A model generated the notes under the pieces. The model ran no database searches. It was not told the origin of the DNA and worked only from the letters and a program-made list of their open reading frames with translations. A program made the translations under genes and the position numbers. A stretch of 64,000 nt of DNA from Candidatus Thiodiazotropha sp. LNASS1. GTDB taxonomy: Bacteria; Pseudomonadota; Gammaproteobacteria; Chromatiales; Chromatiaceae. Of the stretch, positions 18,932 to 27,141 are shown in pieces (the first letter of the stretch is position 1; every line of letters begins with the position of its first letter). Location: contig NZ_OZ156465.1 in assembly GCF_964212655.1 (NCBI RefSeq), forward strand, positions 2,294,001 to 2,358,000. The letters run 5' to 3'.

Positions 18932-19275
18932 CCCTCGACGGAAAGTAGTTCAACATCGAATACCAATGTGGCATTCGGAGGGATCACGCCACCGGCTCCC
19001 TGAGCGCCATACCCCAATTGCGGTGGAATTGTCAGCCTTCTTTTGCCACCCACCTTCATGCCGGCAACCCCCTCATCCCATCCGGCAATCACCATGCCCT
19101 TGCCTAAAGTAAAATCAAAGGGTTGGTTACGATCCAGGGAGGAGTCGAATTTTTCTCCATCGAGCAGCCAGCCGGTATAGTGTACCGAGACCCGATTACC
19201 GGATATTGCAATATCCCCTGTCCCCTTGTTCAGATCTTCAAACTTCAGCCCGGAATCTGTGATTTTTTCACTCAT
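18928..19275 (-). CDS. FKBP-type peptidyl-prolyl isomerase
   Basis: A 115-residue single-domain FKBP that isomerises prolyl peptide bonds. It has no signal peptide and so should be cytoplasmic. The complete fold is visible: [52 protein letters not shown] and [15 protein letters not shown], including the conserved Tyr, Phe, Asp, Trp and Tyr pocket residues. The ATG is chosen over a TTG two codons earlier. Its stop overlaps the nadC start (ATGA). An FKBP coupled to nadC has no obvious biochemical reason. Confidence 0.95.
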   Translation of the reverse strand: MSEKITDSGLKFEDLNKGTGDIAISGNRVSVHYTGWLLDGEKFDSSLDRNQPFDFTLGKGMVIAGWDEGVAGMKVGGKRRLTIPPQLGYGAQGAGGVIPPNATLVFDVELLSVEG

Positions 19276-19459
19276 GATCAACCCTGTCCTCTTAACGGTG
19301 CAATAAAACAGTTAACTGACCGTGTACGGTCGATTGGAATTTCTTATCAGCTGCTTATGCATGGCGTCAAGCCATCGCTTTGTGTGGTATGTGGCGCCTG
19401 ATAGGGATAAATCTGCTTCTTTAACAGGCTAGGGCCTGTTAACACTCATCCAATCGGCC

Positions 19460-21799
19460 CTAGGCTGATGCAGAGGTTGAAGTTGTTTTCTTCAAAGCAT
19501 CGAGCATTGCATCCAGGGCTCGATCCATGATCGGCTTGGCTGAAAGTTCCACCTTTTTCGCCGTGCCTTCACGCAAACGCTTGGCCAGGCCGAAGGTGGT
19601 GAGTTCCATGGCTTTCATGCCTTTACGGTTAACGAAGATATAGGTATCTGTAACATTGCTTTTCCACGACAATTTGACCCGAACCTTACTGCTTCCATCA
19701 ATGATTTCAAGCCATTCACCGGTTTCCAGATCAACCGCCTGCTGAGTGAAATCATCATTCTCACTGATCGCTTCTTCAGCCATTTCATGCAGCTGGCTGT
19801 TGGGATCAGCCACAAGTTTGCTATCCGGAAAATGGATCTCATACTGGTTAACCGGCATCGTTCCAGCGGTATGTATCTGACTGCTGTCTCCGCCACGCAA
19901 GACGCCGATATGGCAGTTTTGCAACTCTTTAAACAACTTGGCCATTTTATGTTGATCAAATGAGATGCTATTCAGCCGTTCGCGGATATTTCTCAACAGT
20001 TCAGGGATACCGCGCAGTAATTGCTGCCTTTCCCCATATTCGGACTTGGGTTGTACACTCCACAACAGCCTGTCAACGATTTCCAATGCCTCGCTCCAGC
20101 CTTTACTCTCCGATCCTTCACGCAGGTAGATAAGTAACAGTACATCTTTCCAGCCGTCCTCAAGAATAGACATCACCGCCTCGGGAATGACATTTTGAGT
20201 GCGTAACCGCTTGTTTAGCTCTTCAGAAACGATCTGCTTGGCTGATTTGAGCTGCTCTTTTCCCTTGGTTATCTGATTGGTGCGCTGCTCCGCAATCTGT
20301 GCGCCTCGCTGCTCCTTCTGCCACCAACTCGAGAAATCCTCTTCCAACTCCGCAAACAGACCGGGATCGTCGTGGAACTCGTTCAAAACCCTTTTTACTA
20401 CCTGCTCGATCTTTTTATACAGGGTGTCGTTGGCACGATCACCTGTATCATTCCAGCCAACAGCTGCCTGAGCCAGGCTGTTGAGTAAACGCCTTGCGGG
20501 ATGAACCTTCTGACTGAAAAAAGTCTTGTCGATGATCGCCACTTTCAGCATGGGTATCTGCAGACGACTGATCAGTGCCTTCATGGCATCGGGCAGGCTG
20601 TAATCATCGAGGATAAACTCGAAGATCATGGAGATGACATCGATAGTATCGTTGTCCGCATCCCCAAGAGAGCGTACGACCTGACCATCTCTGGCGATCT
20701 GCAGATCAGTGACCAATTGAGCCCGCATCTCATCGGGTGTCAGGGGCTGATTGACTCGACGCCCTTGTGGCAGCATCACCACATTCGACTGCTGGATAGC
20801 TGAGAGCGCACCCAGGAGTTCACCTGTATCGACAACTGGAACATTGCCGGCCGGTGGGGTAAGCATCAGACTGGATGCCAACAGACTGCTTCCACCGGCA
20901 CTTGCACGTCTGAGGTTGAGCAGTTGCTGCAGGTTTGAAAACAACTCAGCCTGGATCACCTCTTCCGTTGCGGCTGTTGCGGTGGATGCGGGTGCGGATG
21001 AACTCATATAGGATGAGTCACTTGCCATGTAGCTTTCGCCCCCATCACCACGCAAGCTTGGGGAAACCGGATTGCGGCGGACCTTTGGTGTCAGCTTGGG
21101 TATGACACCGGCACGGCCCAAGAGCAGATTGATCTCATCATACAGGCCACCGATATAGTGCATCACGTGGCGGTCAAACAACTTGTAGACAACCAATTTG
21201 ACCGGCAGCTCAACTGGAACACCCGCCATCGAGATCTGGAATGCGTTACAGATGACACCCGGCGCCAGTGGGGTGTGTTGGGCCATAGTCTCATCGACAG
21301 ATCCACCCCCGATCAGGTAGCCGAAACGTTGACTCATGGCGTAGAGTTCGCGAGTGTAGCGGCTCTCGGATTTGCTGACCATATTAGTGACGGCTAATGA
21401 GTCTTCCAGATCCTCATCATCCACCAGCGACATTTCCGATTCCAGACTCAGTTCATCGAGGGTCGGTTGTTGGATCGTTATTTCGCCCGTTTGCCAGTAA
21501 CTATCGTAGGCCCGCAGGACTTCCTGGTTAAACCTGCGATCGATACCTGACCGCTGCTTGCGGAGCTCTCGCATGGAGTCGAAATAGATATTCTGCAGGG
21601 CGTTGCTCTCGGATTTGTTGGCCATTTCATAGAGAGCATCATCGAGATTCTCGAATAGGCCGCTCATCAATTTTGGTAACGTTTTACCTACGAGATTGCG
21701 ACACTCAGACGCAATCCTACGTCCGTTCACGTCAAGAGTGATTTTTTTTCGACGGGGCACAGCTGAGCCGAATGTAATAATGTTGTCTTGCCTTCGCAT
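19460..21799 (-). CDS. DUF1631 family protein
   Basis: Large soluble protein of 779 residues, of the kind often mis-named thymidine phosphorylase. The N-terminal part (1-175) begins with FGSAVPRRKKITLDVNGRR and LPKLMSGLFENLDDALYEMA. A low-complexity Ser/Ala/Thr linker follows at about 245-285, then a helical body. The C-terminal small beta module (about 690-760) has TGEWLEIIDGSSKVRVKLSW, as in other DUF1631 members. There are no membrane segments and no recognised catalytic motif. The family is common in gammaproteobacteria and may be regulatory, but the role is unknown. It is monocistronic and faces away from the DUF1538 operon. Confidence 0.88.
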   Translation of the reverse strand: MRRQDNIITFGSAVPRRKKITLDVNGRRIASECRNLVGKTLPKLMSGLFENLDDALYEMANKSESNALQNIYFDSMRELRKQRSGIDRRFNQEVLRAYDSYWQTGEITIQQPTLDELSLESEMSLVDDEDLEDSLAVTNMVSKSESRYTRELYAMSQRFGYLIGGGSVDETMAQHTPLAPGVICNAFQISMAGVPVELPVKLVVYKLFDRHVMHYIGGLYDEINLLLGRAGVIPKLTPKVRRNPVSPSLRGDGGESYMASDSSYMSSSAPASTATAATEEVIQAELFSNLQQLLNLRRASAGGSSLLASSLMLTPPAGNVPVVDTGELLGALSAIQQSNVVMLPQGRRVNQPLTPDEMRAQLVTDLQIARDGQVVRSLGDADNDTIDVISMIFEFILDDYSLPDAMKALISRLQIPMLKVAIIDKTFFSQKVHPARRLLNSLAQAAVGWNDTGDRANDTLYKKIEQVVKRVLNEFHDDPGLFAELEEDFSSWWQKEQRGAQIAEQRTNQITKGKEQLKSAKQIVSEELNKRLRTQNVIPEAVMSILEDGWKDVLLLIYLREGSESKGWSEALEIVDRLLWSVQPKSEYGERQQLLRGIPELLRNIRERLNSISFDQHKMAKLFKELQNCHIGVLRGGDSSQIHTAGTMPVNQYEIHFPDSKLVADPNSQLHEMAEEAISENDDFTQQAVDLETGEWLEIIDGSSKVRVKLSWKSNVTDTYIFVNRKGMKAMELTTFGLAKRLREGTAKKVELSAKPIMDRALDAMLDALKKTTSTSASA

Positions 21800-22251
21800 C
21801 TATTGCCACTTGAAGGTATCCATCAATATCCAAAAAGATGCCGACCGGTCCCTGATACCCGCATCTAGCCTAAGGCTATGTTACTTCACGGATATCGTTT
21901 GAGAATAACCTCACATTAAGCGCCTTTCAGCGATAAGAAATGAAGCTAAATACCCAGGGCACAAAGGGAAAATTAGCACCAAACGCACGTATAATCAATG
22001 AGTTCTACAAAAAACCAATCATATGGTCGTAATACCAGCCGGCACCATCCCAGCTGAGTGCCTCATACTTTTGCGAAATTAATTCCGATTCGCCATTCTT
22101 CCACCCATCGATGAAGAGAAAATCTCGCCCGACTTGGCAGGTGGATAGATACCTATGGGCGTTTTTTCCATCAAAACGGATCGACCCGATCTCCAATATA
22201 GGGTAATTTGAGGAATAGAAGCTGACGTGAATCTAAGGTATCGTTCAATGA
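21800..22251. other. 452-bp intergenic stretch with no firm gene
   Basis: Divergent space between the DUF1631 gene and the DUF1538 operon, more AT-rich than its flanks, that should hold the promoters of both. I could not place convincing -35/-10 pairs. It contains one short protein-like reading frame on the minus strand, listed separately, and no hairpin terminator or repeat that I could recognise. Confidence 0.5.
22005..22196 (-). pseudogene. short protein-like frame, possible gene remnant
   Basis: A 63-codon frame with an amino-acid composition like a real globular protein end (FDGKNAHRYLSTCQVGRDF then LFIDGWKNGESELIS). It has several Trp, Tyr and Gly residues and a clean stop. The only start is TTG, without a Shine-Dalgarno sequence. 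The frame stays open upstream for another dozen codons to an in-frame TAG (22233-22235), with no ATG. It may be the 3' remnant of a decayed gene or chance coding. I do not recognise the family. Confidence 0.3.
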
Positions 22252-23055
22252 TTGCGGAATAGCTCCAAAAGGCCTGTCCCAAAGAAGAGCAATAAACGAC
22301 CTGAAACAGCCCCACCTCCATCGATGCGCCTACTCAAACGCCTATTCTCTTCCCTCGCCGACAGCATCCGTGATCTGCTGCCGATTGTACTGGTCATCAC
22401 CTTTTTTCAGTTGGTGGTCCTGCAGCAGCCAATACCCAATCTCGGCACCATCCTCATAGGATCGGTGCTGGTCCTGCTGGGCCTGACCCTGTTTATCGAG
22501 GGCTTGAATCTTGGCCTATTTCCAATCGGCGAAGGCATGGCATGGGATTTTGCAAGGAAGGGCAGCCTGACCTGGCTGCTGCTGTTCGCTTTCGCCCTCG
22601 GATTCGGTACAACGGTGGCTGAGCCCGCATTGATCAAAATCGCCCAGGAGGCAGCCAATGTGGCCGCTGTCGGCGGTATGATCGAAAATACAGCCCATGC
22701 ACAAGAGGAGTATGCCCAAGGATTACGCTACACCGTAGCGATATCCGTCGGATTCGCAATTGTGTTCGGCGTAGTGCGTATCGTTAAGGGCTGGCCCGTG
22801 GAGTATCTGATCATTGGCGGTTATCTTGGTGTTGTATTAATGACAGCTATAGCACCAAAAGAAATTATTGGTATTGCATATGACTCAGGTGGGGTCACCA
22901 CATCCACAGTCACCGTTCCCCTGGTTACCGCCCTTGGCGTAGGACTCGCCTCCAGCATCAAGGGCCGCAATCCAATGACCGATGGATTCGGCCTGATCGC
23001 CTTTGCCTCTCTGACCCCGATGATCTTCGTCATGGGATATGGATTACTGCTATGA
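22252..23055 (+). CDS. DUF1538 membrane protein, first subunit
   Basis: Integral membrane protein with about six to seven TM helices. The family signature appears at [18 protein letters not shown] (about residue 118) and at [20 protein letters not shown] (about residue 220), a motif shared almost word for word with the next gene. From memory, paired DUF1538 proteins (UmpAB) have been reported as a two-subunit Na+(Li+,K+)/H+ antiporter in Halomonas; here that role is inference. The frame opens with TTG and a basic, proline-rich tail of 24 residues before an ATG at 22324, so the true start is uncertain. It overlaps the second subunit by 4 nt. Confidence 0.87.
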   Translation: MRNSSKRPVPKKSNKRPETAPPPSMRLLKRLFSSLADSIRDLLPIVLVITFFQLVVLQQPIPNLGTILIGSVLVLLGLTLFIEGLNLGLFPIGEGMAWDFARKGSLTWLLLFAFALGFGTTVAEPALIKIAQEAANVAAVGGMIENTAHAQEEYAQGLRYTVAISVGFAIVFGVVRIVKGWPVEYLIIGGYLGVVLMTAIAPKEIIGIAYDSGGVTTSTVTVPLVTALGVGLASSIKGRNPMTDGFGLIAFASLTPMIFVMGYGLLL

Positions 23056-23834
23056 ACGAAGCCTTGCAGCACTTCTTCGCAGTGATGATAGGCACGATCC
23101 TCGATGTCCTGCCGATCGCCGGTATCCTTATTGGCTTCCAGTTCCTGGTTCTGCGCAGACCGATAAAAAACCCTAAAGAGGTCCTGTTTGGCTTTCTTCT
23201 GGTTCTGTTTGGCCTGGTATTTTTCCTGGAGGGGCTGGATCTGGCCCTCTTCCCACTGGGCGAGTTGATGGCGAATCAGCTCACCTCCCCTGAAATACTC
23301 AATATTCCCACTACGGCCGGTACCGTTCAATGGCACCACTACTTCTGGGTCTATCTGTTTGCGGCCAGCATCGGCTTCTCCACCACCATTGCAGAACCCT
23401 CCCTGATTGCTGTCGCCATCAAGGCGAATCAAGTCTCTGCAGGCGCCATCAGTCAGTGGGGATTACGCATTGCGGTCGCCATCGGCGCTGCGGTCGGTGT
23501 CTCCCTGGGTTGCTACCGGATAATTTCCGGCACGCCTTTACACTGGTACATCATGGTGGGTTATGTGGTGGTGATTGTGCAGACAGTCTATGCCCCCCGT
23601 TCGATCATCGCCCTGGCTTACGATTCCGGAGGGGTAACCACTTCCACTGTCACGGTTCCACTAGTTGCGGCTCTTGGACTTGGACTATCGAGTAATATAC
23701 CGGGACGCAATCCTGTGATGGACGGCTTTGGCCTCATCGCCTTTACCTGCCTTTTTCCGATCATGTCAGTCATGGCCTACGCTCAGCTGAGCGAATGGCG
23801 TTCGAAAAGAAAGACAGATGATACAACGAGGTAA
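23052..23834 (+). CDS. DUF1538 membrane protein, second subunit
   Basis: A 260-residue paralogue of the preceding gene, with the same architecture: paired hydrophobic hairpins, [20 protein letters not shown] near residue 113 and [20 protein letters not shown] near residue 198. The two proteins probably form a heteromeric transporter, with the conserved EP and DSGGVTTS segments lining the path. Its ATG overlaps the upstream stop (ATGA). A PII-like gene starts 5 nt after its stop. Antiport of monovalent cations is the best current guess from the family. Nothing in the sequence fixes the ion. Confidence 0.9.
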   Translation: MNEALQHFFAVMIGTILDVLPIAGILIGFQFLVLRRPIKNPKEVLFGFLLVLFGLVFFLEGLDLALFPLGELMANQLTSPEILNIPTTAGTVQWHHYFWVYLFAASIGFSTTIAEPSLIAVAIKANQVSAGAISQWGLRIAVAIGAAVGVSLGCYRIISGTPLHWYIMVGYVVVIVQTVYAPRSIIALAYDSGGVTTSTVTVPLVAALGLGLSSNIPGRNPVMDGFGLIAFTCLFPIMSVMAYAQLSEWRSKRKTDDTTR

Positions 23835-23839
23835 ATCTC

Positions 23840-24190
23840 ATGCACTTCAAACTCATCATCGCCCTGGTAGAAGACACTACAACCGAAAAGGTTCTTGAGG
23901 CTGCCCGATCCGCAGGAGCCACAGGCTCCACAGTCATCAATCATGCGCGTGGCGAGGGCGTCAACCAGTCAAAGACATTTCTCGGTTTGACCCTTGATAC
24001 TCAACGGGATGTATTGTTGCTGCTGGTCGAGGAGCATCTCAGTCGTACCATTCTGGAGACAATATCAAAAGCCGGCCAGTTTGATGAAGAACCGGGAAAT
24101 GGCATCGCCTTTCAACTAGACATCGAAGATGCGGTCGGCGTCAGCCACCAGATCCAGACACTCACACAAGTTATCGAGGAGGAGTTATGA
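23840..24190 (+). CDS. PII-like signalling protein
   Basis: A 116-residue ferredoxin-like trimeric-type protein of the P-II superfamily. The first beta-alpha-beta is LIIALVEDTTTEKVLEAARS, a glycine-rich turn AGATGSTVINHARGEG leads into the T-loop region, and a second repeat starts at VLLLLVEEHLSRTILETI. The T-loop is short and the protein contains no tyrosine, so GlnD-type uridylylation at Tyr51 is impossible. It lies between a DUF1538 transporter pair and a CBS gene, with GAGG 8 nt upstream. The context suggests a dedicated transporter regulator, like SbtB with SbtA, rather than nitrogen control. The ligand is unknown. Confidence 0.88.
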   Translation: MHFKLIIALVEDTTTEKVLEAARSAGATGSTVINHARGEGVNQSKTFLGLTLDTQRDVLLLLVEEHLSRTILETISKAGQFDEEPGNGIAFQLDIEDAVGVSHQIQTLTQVIEEEL

Positions 24191-24600
24191 ACGATCGACA
24201 ACTAATCAGGGTTCGGGATGTCATGAAAACCGACTTTGACATGGTCGACGGGATGGATACCGTACTAATGGCACTTGAACGCATGATCCATATAGAGACC
24301 AAATCGTTGATTGTCAAAAAACGCAATGACGACGACGAGTATGGATTGGTGATGCTTTCCGATATTGCCCGCCAGGTACTGGCCAAGGACCGGGCGCCGG
24401 AGCGGGTCAATATTTATGAAATCATGACCAAGCCTGCATTGACCGTCTCTTCAAGTATGGACATTCGCTACTGCGCAAGAATCTTCAGCCGCTTTGACCT
24501 TTCCAGAGCGCCTGTCGTGGACAACCGCGAAATCGTGGGTATCGTCAGCTATACCGATATGGTGTTGAAAGGGCTCAAAACCAAATCGGAACTGAGTTGA
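24187..24600 (+). CDS. tandem CBS-domain protein
   Basis: A 137-residue cytoplasmic protein made of two CBS motifs (about 10-65 and 75-132), with RVRDVMKTDFDMVDGMDTV and IYEIMTKPALTVSSSMDIR. A pair of this kind usually binds adenine nucleotides and senses energy status. The spacing and the VVDNREIVGIVSYTDMVLK ending are canonical. Its ATG overlaps the PII-like stop by 4 nt, and its own stop overlaps the next start. It therefore belongs firmly to the DUF1538 operon and may give the transporter a second nucleotide sensor. Confidence 0.9.
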   Translation: MNDRQLIRVRDVMKTDFDMVDGMDTVLMALERMIHIETKSLIVKKRNDDDEYGLVMLSDIARQVLAKDRAPERVNIYEIMTKPALTVSSSMDIRYCARIFSRFDLSRAPVVDNREIVGIVSYTDMVLKGLKTKSELS

Positions 24601-25151
24601 TCCAATCTGAAGACATTCTACTGGATTGCGCTGAGTTTCACCCATCGGAAAACATGGATGACCGACCTCCTGAAACTGAGGTCGACCTGCTTGTCATTCA
24701 CAGTATCAGCCTGCCTCCCGGCGAGTTTGGAGGGGGCTGGATCGATGATCTGTTCATGAACAAACTCGATGTTACGGCAGACCCATATTTTACCGAAATA
24801 AAAGCACTCAAGGTCTCTTGTCACCTACTCATCCAGCGCACAGGCAAAATAACGCAATATGTCCCCTTGAACCGGCGGGCGTGGCATGCCGGGGAATCTC
24901 ATTATTGCGGTCGGAACTGCTGCAATGATTTCTCCATCGGCATCGAACTTGAAGGCTCGGACGAGATACCCTTCACAGATGATCAATACCAGGCCCTGCA
25001 GCAAGTCACCAGAGAAGTCATGCACCACTATCCTGCGATCACCCACGATCGTATAACAAGCCATGCCGCCATTGCGCCGGGGCGTAAAACAGATCCCGGG
25101 CCGATGTTCGACTGGCCACGCTATTTAGACTCGATATCAGCACCGGAGTGA
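24597..25151 (+). CDS. ampD: 1,6-anhydro-N-acetylmuramyl-L-alanine amidase AmpD
   Basis: Cytoplasmic zinc amidase that cleaves the peptide from anhydromuropeptides during cell-wall recycling. It is 184 residues long, as in E. coli (183). The zinc ligands His35 (LLVIHSISLPPGEF), His156 and Asp166 (in APGRKTDPGPMFDWPR) are all present, as are Glu117 and Lys164 of the active site. The TTG start gives a full match to the AmpD N-terminus and overlaps the CBS stop (TTGA); no ATG fits. It is the last tightly linked gene of the DUF1538 operon, an unexpected place for wall recycling. ampE follows after 219 bp. Confidence 0.95.
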   Translation: MIQSEDILLDCAEFHPSENMDDRPPETEVDLLVIHSISLPPGEFGGGWIDDLFMNKLDVTADPYFTEIKALKVSCHLLIQRTGKITQYVPLNRRAWHAGESHYCGRNCCNDFSIGIELEGSDEIPFTDDQYQALQQVTREVMHHYPAITHDRITSHAAIAPGRKTDPGPMFDWPRYLDSISAPE

Positions 25152-25370
25152 CCCTCCCTGCCGTCATATAATGAGAATCCTGCTTCCGGGGAAGATCCAA
25201 CCATTGCCTGGTGATGGCGATGTATGCTTCGCTGGGCATGTCCCTGTCGAGGCATAACATCGATAAGGGAGCCAACTTGTAAGGGTTGAATCCCATACAA
25301 AGTTGCATAACATGCCTCAAACCTCAGGATATGTATTGAAACTTATCTTCGATTATCTGACACTTGCCCG
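25152..25370. other. 219-bp gap between ampD and ampE
   Basis: An unusually long space for an ampD-ampE pair. It contains no convincing promoter or terminator that I can see. A 7-bp inverted pair GAGGCAT / ATGCCTC is about 65 bp apart near 25250-25320. A minus-strand frame here looks like non-coding sequence. Confidence 0.35.
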
Positions 25371-26258
25371 ATGACTCTGACGATCATTTTAATCTGCCTG
25401 ATAGCAGAACGTTTTCTACTCGGTTACAGCGAATTGCGTAACAATGGCTGGTTGACTACCTATTACCAGTGGTTTGACCGGCACCAGCTACCCCAACGGA
25501 TGAGGCAGGGTGTCATCGGGGTACTGCTGTTGATACTGCCACCCGTGCTTGCGCTGTCAATATTGCAACATCTGTTTGAAGATGCCCTGTTCGGATTGCT
25601 CTGGTTCGCACTCTCGGTGGCAATTCTGCTCTACTGTCTGGGTCCCAATGACCTGGACTCGCAAGTCAACCGCTATATCGAGGCCGTCGATAGTGATGAG
25701 GATAACGAAATCAGGGCCACTGCCGCCGCGCTTCTCAAGGATGAACCGCCAACCAGCGAACCGGCACGCTCTCAAGCGGTGGCCGAAGGCGTGCTGGCCC
25801 AGGCAAACCAAAGTCTGTTTTCAGTACTCTTTTGGTTCATACTGTTGGGTCCAATCGGCTCGATGGCCTATCGCATCGCCACCTGGCTGCCGACAATGGA
25901 GCAGGCCAATCAAGATCCCGATTTCCACCTCAACAGCAAACAGTTGGTCACAATCCTTGATTGGATTCCTGCTAGATTAACCGCTTTCTGTTACGCCATC
26001 GCAGGCAGTTTCGAGGACGCCCTTTACGGCTGGCGCAGCTACCACGAAAACCGATTCAGCGAATTCGCCGACAGCAACAGCGGAACCCTGATCTGTACCG
26101 GCGGCGGTGCCATGCGGCTCTCGACGCTGATCAACGAAGCGAATGAGGGAATGCAATCCTTCAGCTTTCTTGCCAAAGCCGCCATGGCCCTCGTCTGGAG
26201 ATCGCTTGTTGTCTATCTGGTGATAGTCGCACTTCTCACATTCAGCGGACTGGTTTAG
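25371..26258 (+). CDS. ampE: AmpE-like membrane protein
   Basis: A 295-residue inner-membrane protein of the AmpE family, related in fold to CobD/CbiB. TM helices lie at about 1-15, 45-85, 143-165 and 265-292. The family segment RFLLGYSELRNNGWLTTYYQ is near the N-terminus, and a polar loop CTGGGAMRLSTLINEANEG is near residue 243. In enterobacteria it neighbours ampD and is linked to beta-lactam induction. Here the amp regulator ampR and an ampC gene are absent from the window. The ATG has no strong Shine-Dalgarno. Confidence 0.9.
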   Translation: MTLTIILICLIAERFLLGYSELRNNGWLTTYYQWFDRHQLPQRMRQGVIGVLLLILPPVLALSILQHLFEDALFGLLWFALSVAILLYCLGPNDLDSQVNRYIEAVDSDEDNEIRATAAALLKDEPPTSEPARSQAVAEGVLAQANQSLFSVLFWFILLGPIGSMAYRIATWLPTMEQANQDPDFHLNSKQLVTILDWIPARLTAFCYAIAGSFEDALYGWRSYHENRFSEFADSNSGTLICTGGGAMRLSTLINEANEGMQSFSFLAKAAMALVWRSLVVYLVIVALLTFSGLV

Positions 26259-26861
26259 GTGGCTGACAGGGTCACCAGGATCGATCTGTTGCGCCATGGA
26301 GAACCTGTCGGCGGGAGGCGCTATCGGGGACAGATTGATGATCCCTTGAGTGACCGCGGATGGGAACAGATGTGGCAAGCCGTTTCCGGTGGACGCCCCT
26401 GGCAGGCCATTGTCAGTTCACCCCTGCGTCGTTGCAGCGAATTTGCCACTGCCCTGGGACGTGAACTCAAGATTGCCGTAGAGCTTGATGAACGGCTGAA
26501 AGAGGTTGGTTTCGGCGACTGGGAAGGCCAAACGGGTGACCAGCTCCGCATGCGTGACCAGGCAATCCTGTCACGCTTTTACCACGACCCAATTCAAAAC
26601 CGGCCTCAACAGGCCGAGGATTTGAATCATTTTAATGAACGGGTTCTTGACGCCTACAGCAACGCCTGTGAGCGTTTTCTGGGCCAGCATCTGCTGCTTG
26701 TGGCCCATGCGGGCGTGATTCGCTCGATTATCAACCACACCCTGCAAGCCCCCCTCAATTCCATGTACCGGCTTTCCATTGCCACCGCAAGCCTTACGCG
26801 TATCAGGATAGACAGCGAGCGCCCCCCCACGCTGATCTTCATGGGCAGGTCCCGTCTTTAA
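26259..26861 (+). CDS. histidine phosphatase family protein (CobC-like)
   Basis: Cytoplasmic phosphoglycerate-mutase-fold phosphatase of 200 residues. The catalytic RHGE motif is at 12-15, with phospho-accepting His13. SSPLRRCSEFA near residue 53, the proton-donor Glu in LKEVGFGDWEGQT near residue 85 and VAHAGVIRSII near residue 148 complete the site. Its GDWEG signature resembles alpha-ribazole phosphatase CobC, but no cobalamin genes are adjacent and the substrate is open. It starts with GTG immediately after the ampE TAG, so translation is likely coupled by reinitiation. Confidence 0.9.
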   Translation: MADRVTRIDLLRHGEPVGGRRYRGQIDDPLSDRGWEQMWQAVSGGRPWQAIVSSPLRRCSEFATALGRELKIAVELDERLKEVGFGDWEGQTGDQLRMRDQAILSRFYHDPIQNRPQQAEDLNHFNERVLDAYSNACERFLGQHLLLVAHAGVIRSIINHTLQAPLNSMYRLSIATASLTRIRIDSERPPTLIFMGRSRL

Positions 26862-26873
26862 TTGCAAACGAAT

Positions 26874-26896
26874 GTGAACTAATTCACGCTTTTTTT
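26874..26896 (+). terminator. short hairpin with seven-T tail
   Basis: GTGAA, loop CTAA, TTCAC, then GC and seven T residues, starting 12 bp after the phosphatase stop. The stem is only 5 bp and AT-rich, so it is a weak but well-placed candidate terminator for the ampE-phosphatase transcript. Confidence 0.45.
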
Positions 26897-27007
26897 AAGC
26901 CTTTCTTAAGCTAACTCAGTTATATATCACATAAAACTGACTGTATCTGATCTATGGTTGGCGTAACTGGCTCAGTGCAGTTCAAACATAATAAGAGGAG
27001 AAATCAA

Positions 27008-27091
27008 ATGACATGGTTACTACTCGCGTCACTGACTGTCATTGTTGTGTCCGTGTTAACGATGAAATCTATAGAATTCCCTGATCGATAG
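27008..27091 (+). CDS. candidate 27-residue membrane peptide
   Basis: A short frame MTWLLLASLTVIVVSVLTMK followed by seven polar residues and TAG. It predicts one TM helix (about 3-18) and a short charged tail. A near-ideal Shine-Dalgarno (AGAGGAG, 7-8 nt before the ATG) and an upstream AT-rich stretch with TATATA argue that it is translated. It lies alone in the gap between the phosphatase terminator and the convergent methyltransferase gene. I know no homologue. It could be a single-helix regulator of a membrane complex or a small toxin-like peptide, and neither is shown. Confidence 0.5.
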   Translation: MTWLLLASLTVIVVSVLTMKSIEFPDR

Positions 27092-27141
27092 ATTTTAGCT
27101 ATATCGCTGGTCGGCATGTGTCCCAATCGGGAAAACCCGGG

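Noticed and set aside
25039-25320. 93-codon minus-strand frame over the ampD-ampE spacer
   Set aside because: It overlaps the conserved AmpD 3' end and lacks a ribosome site, so it was treated as non-coding.
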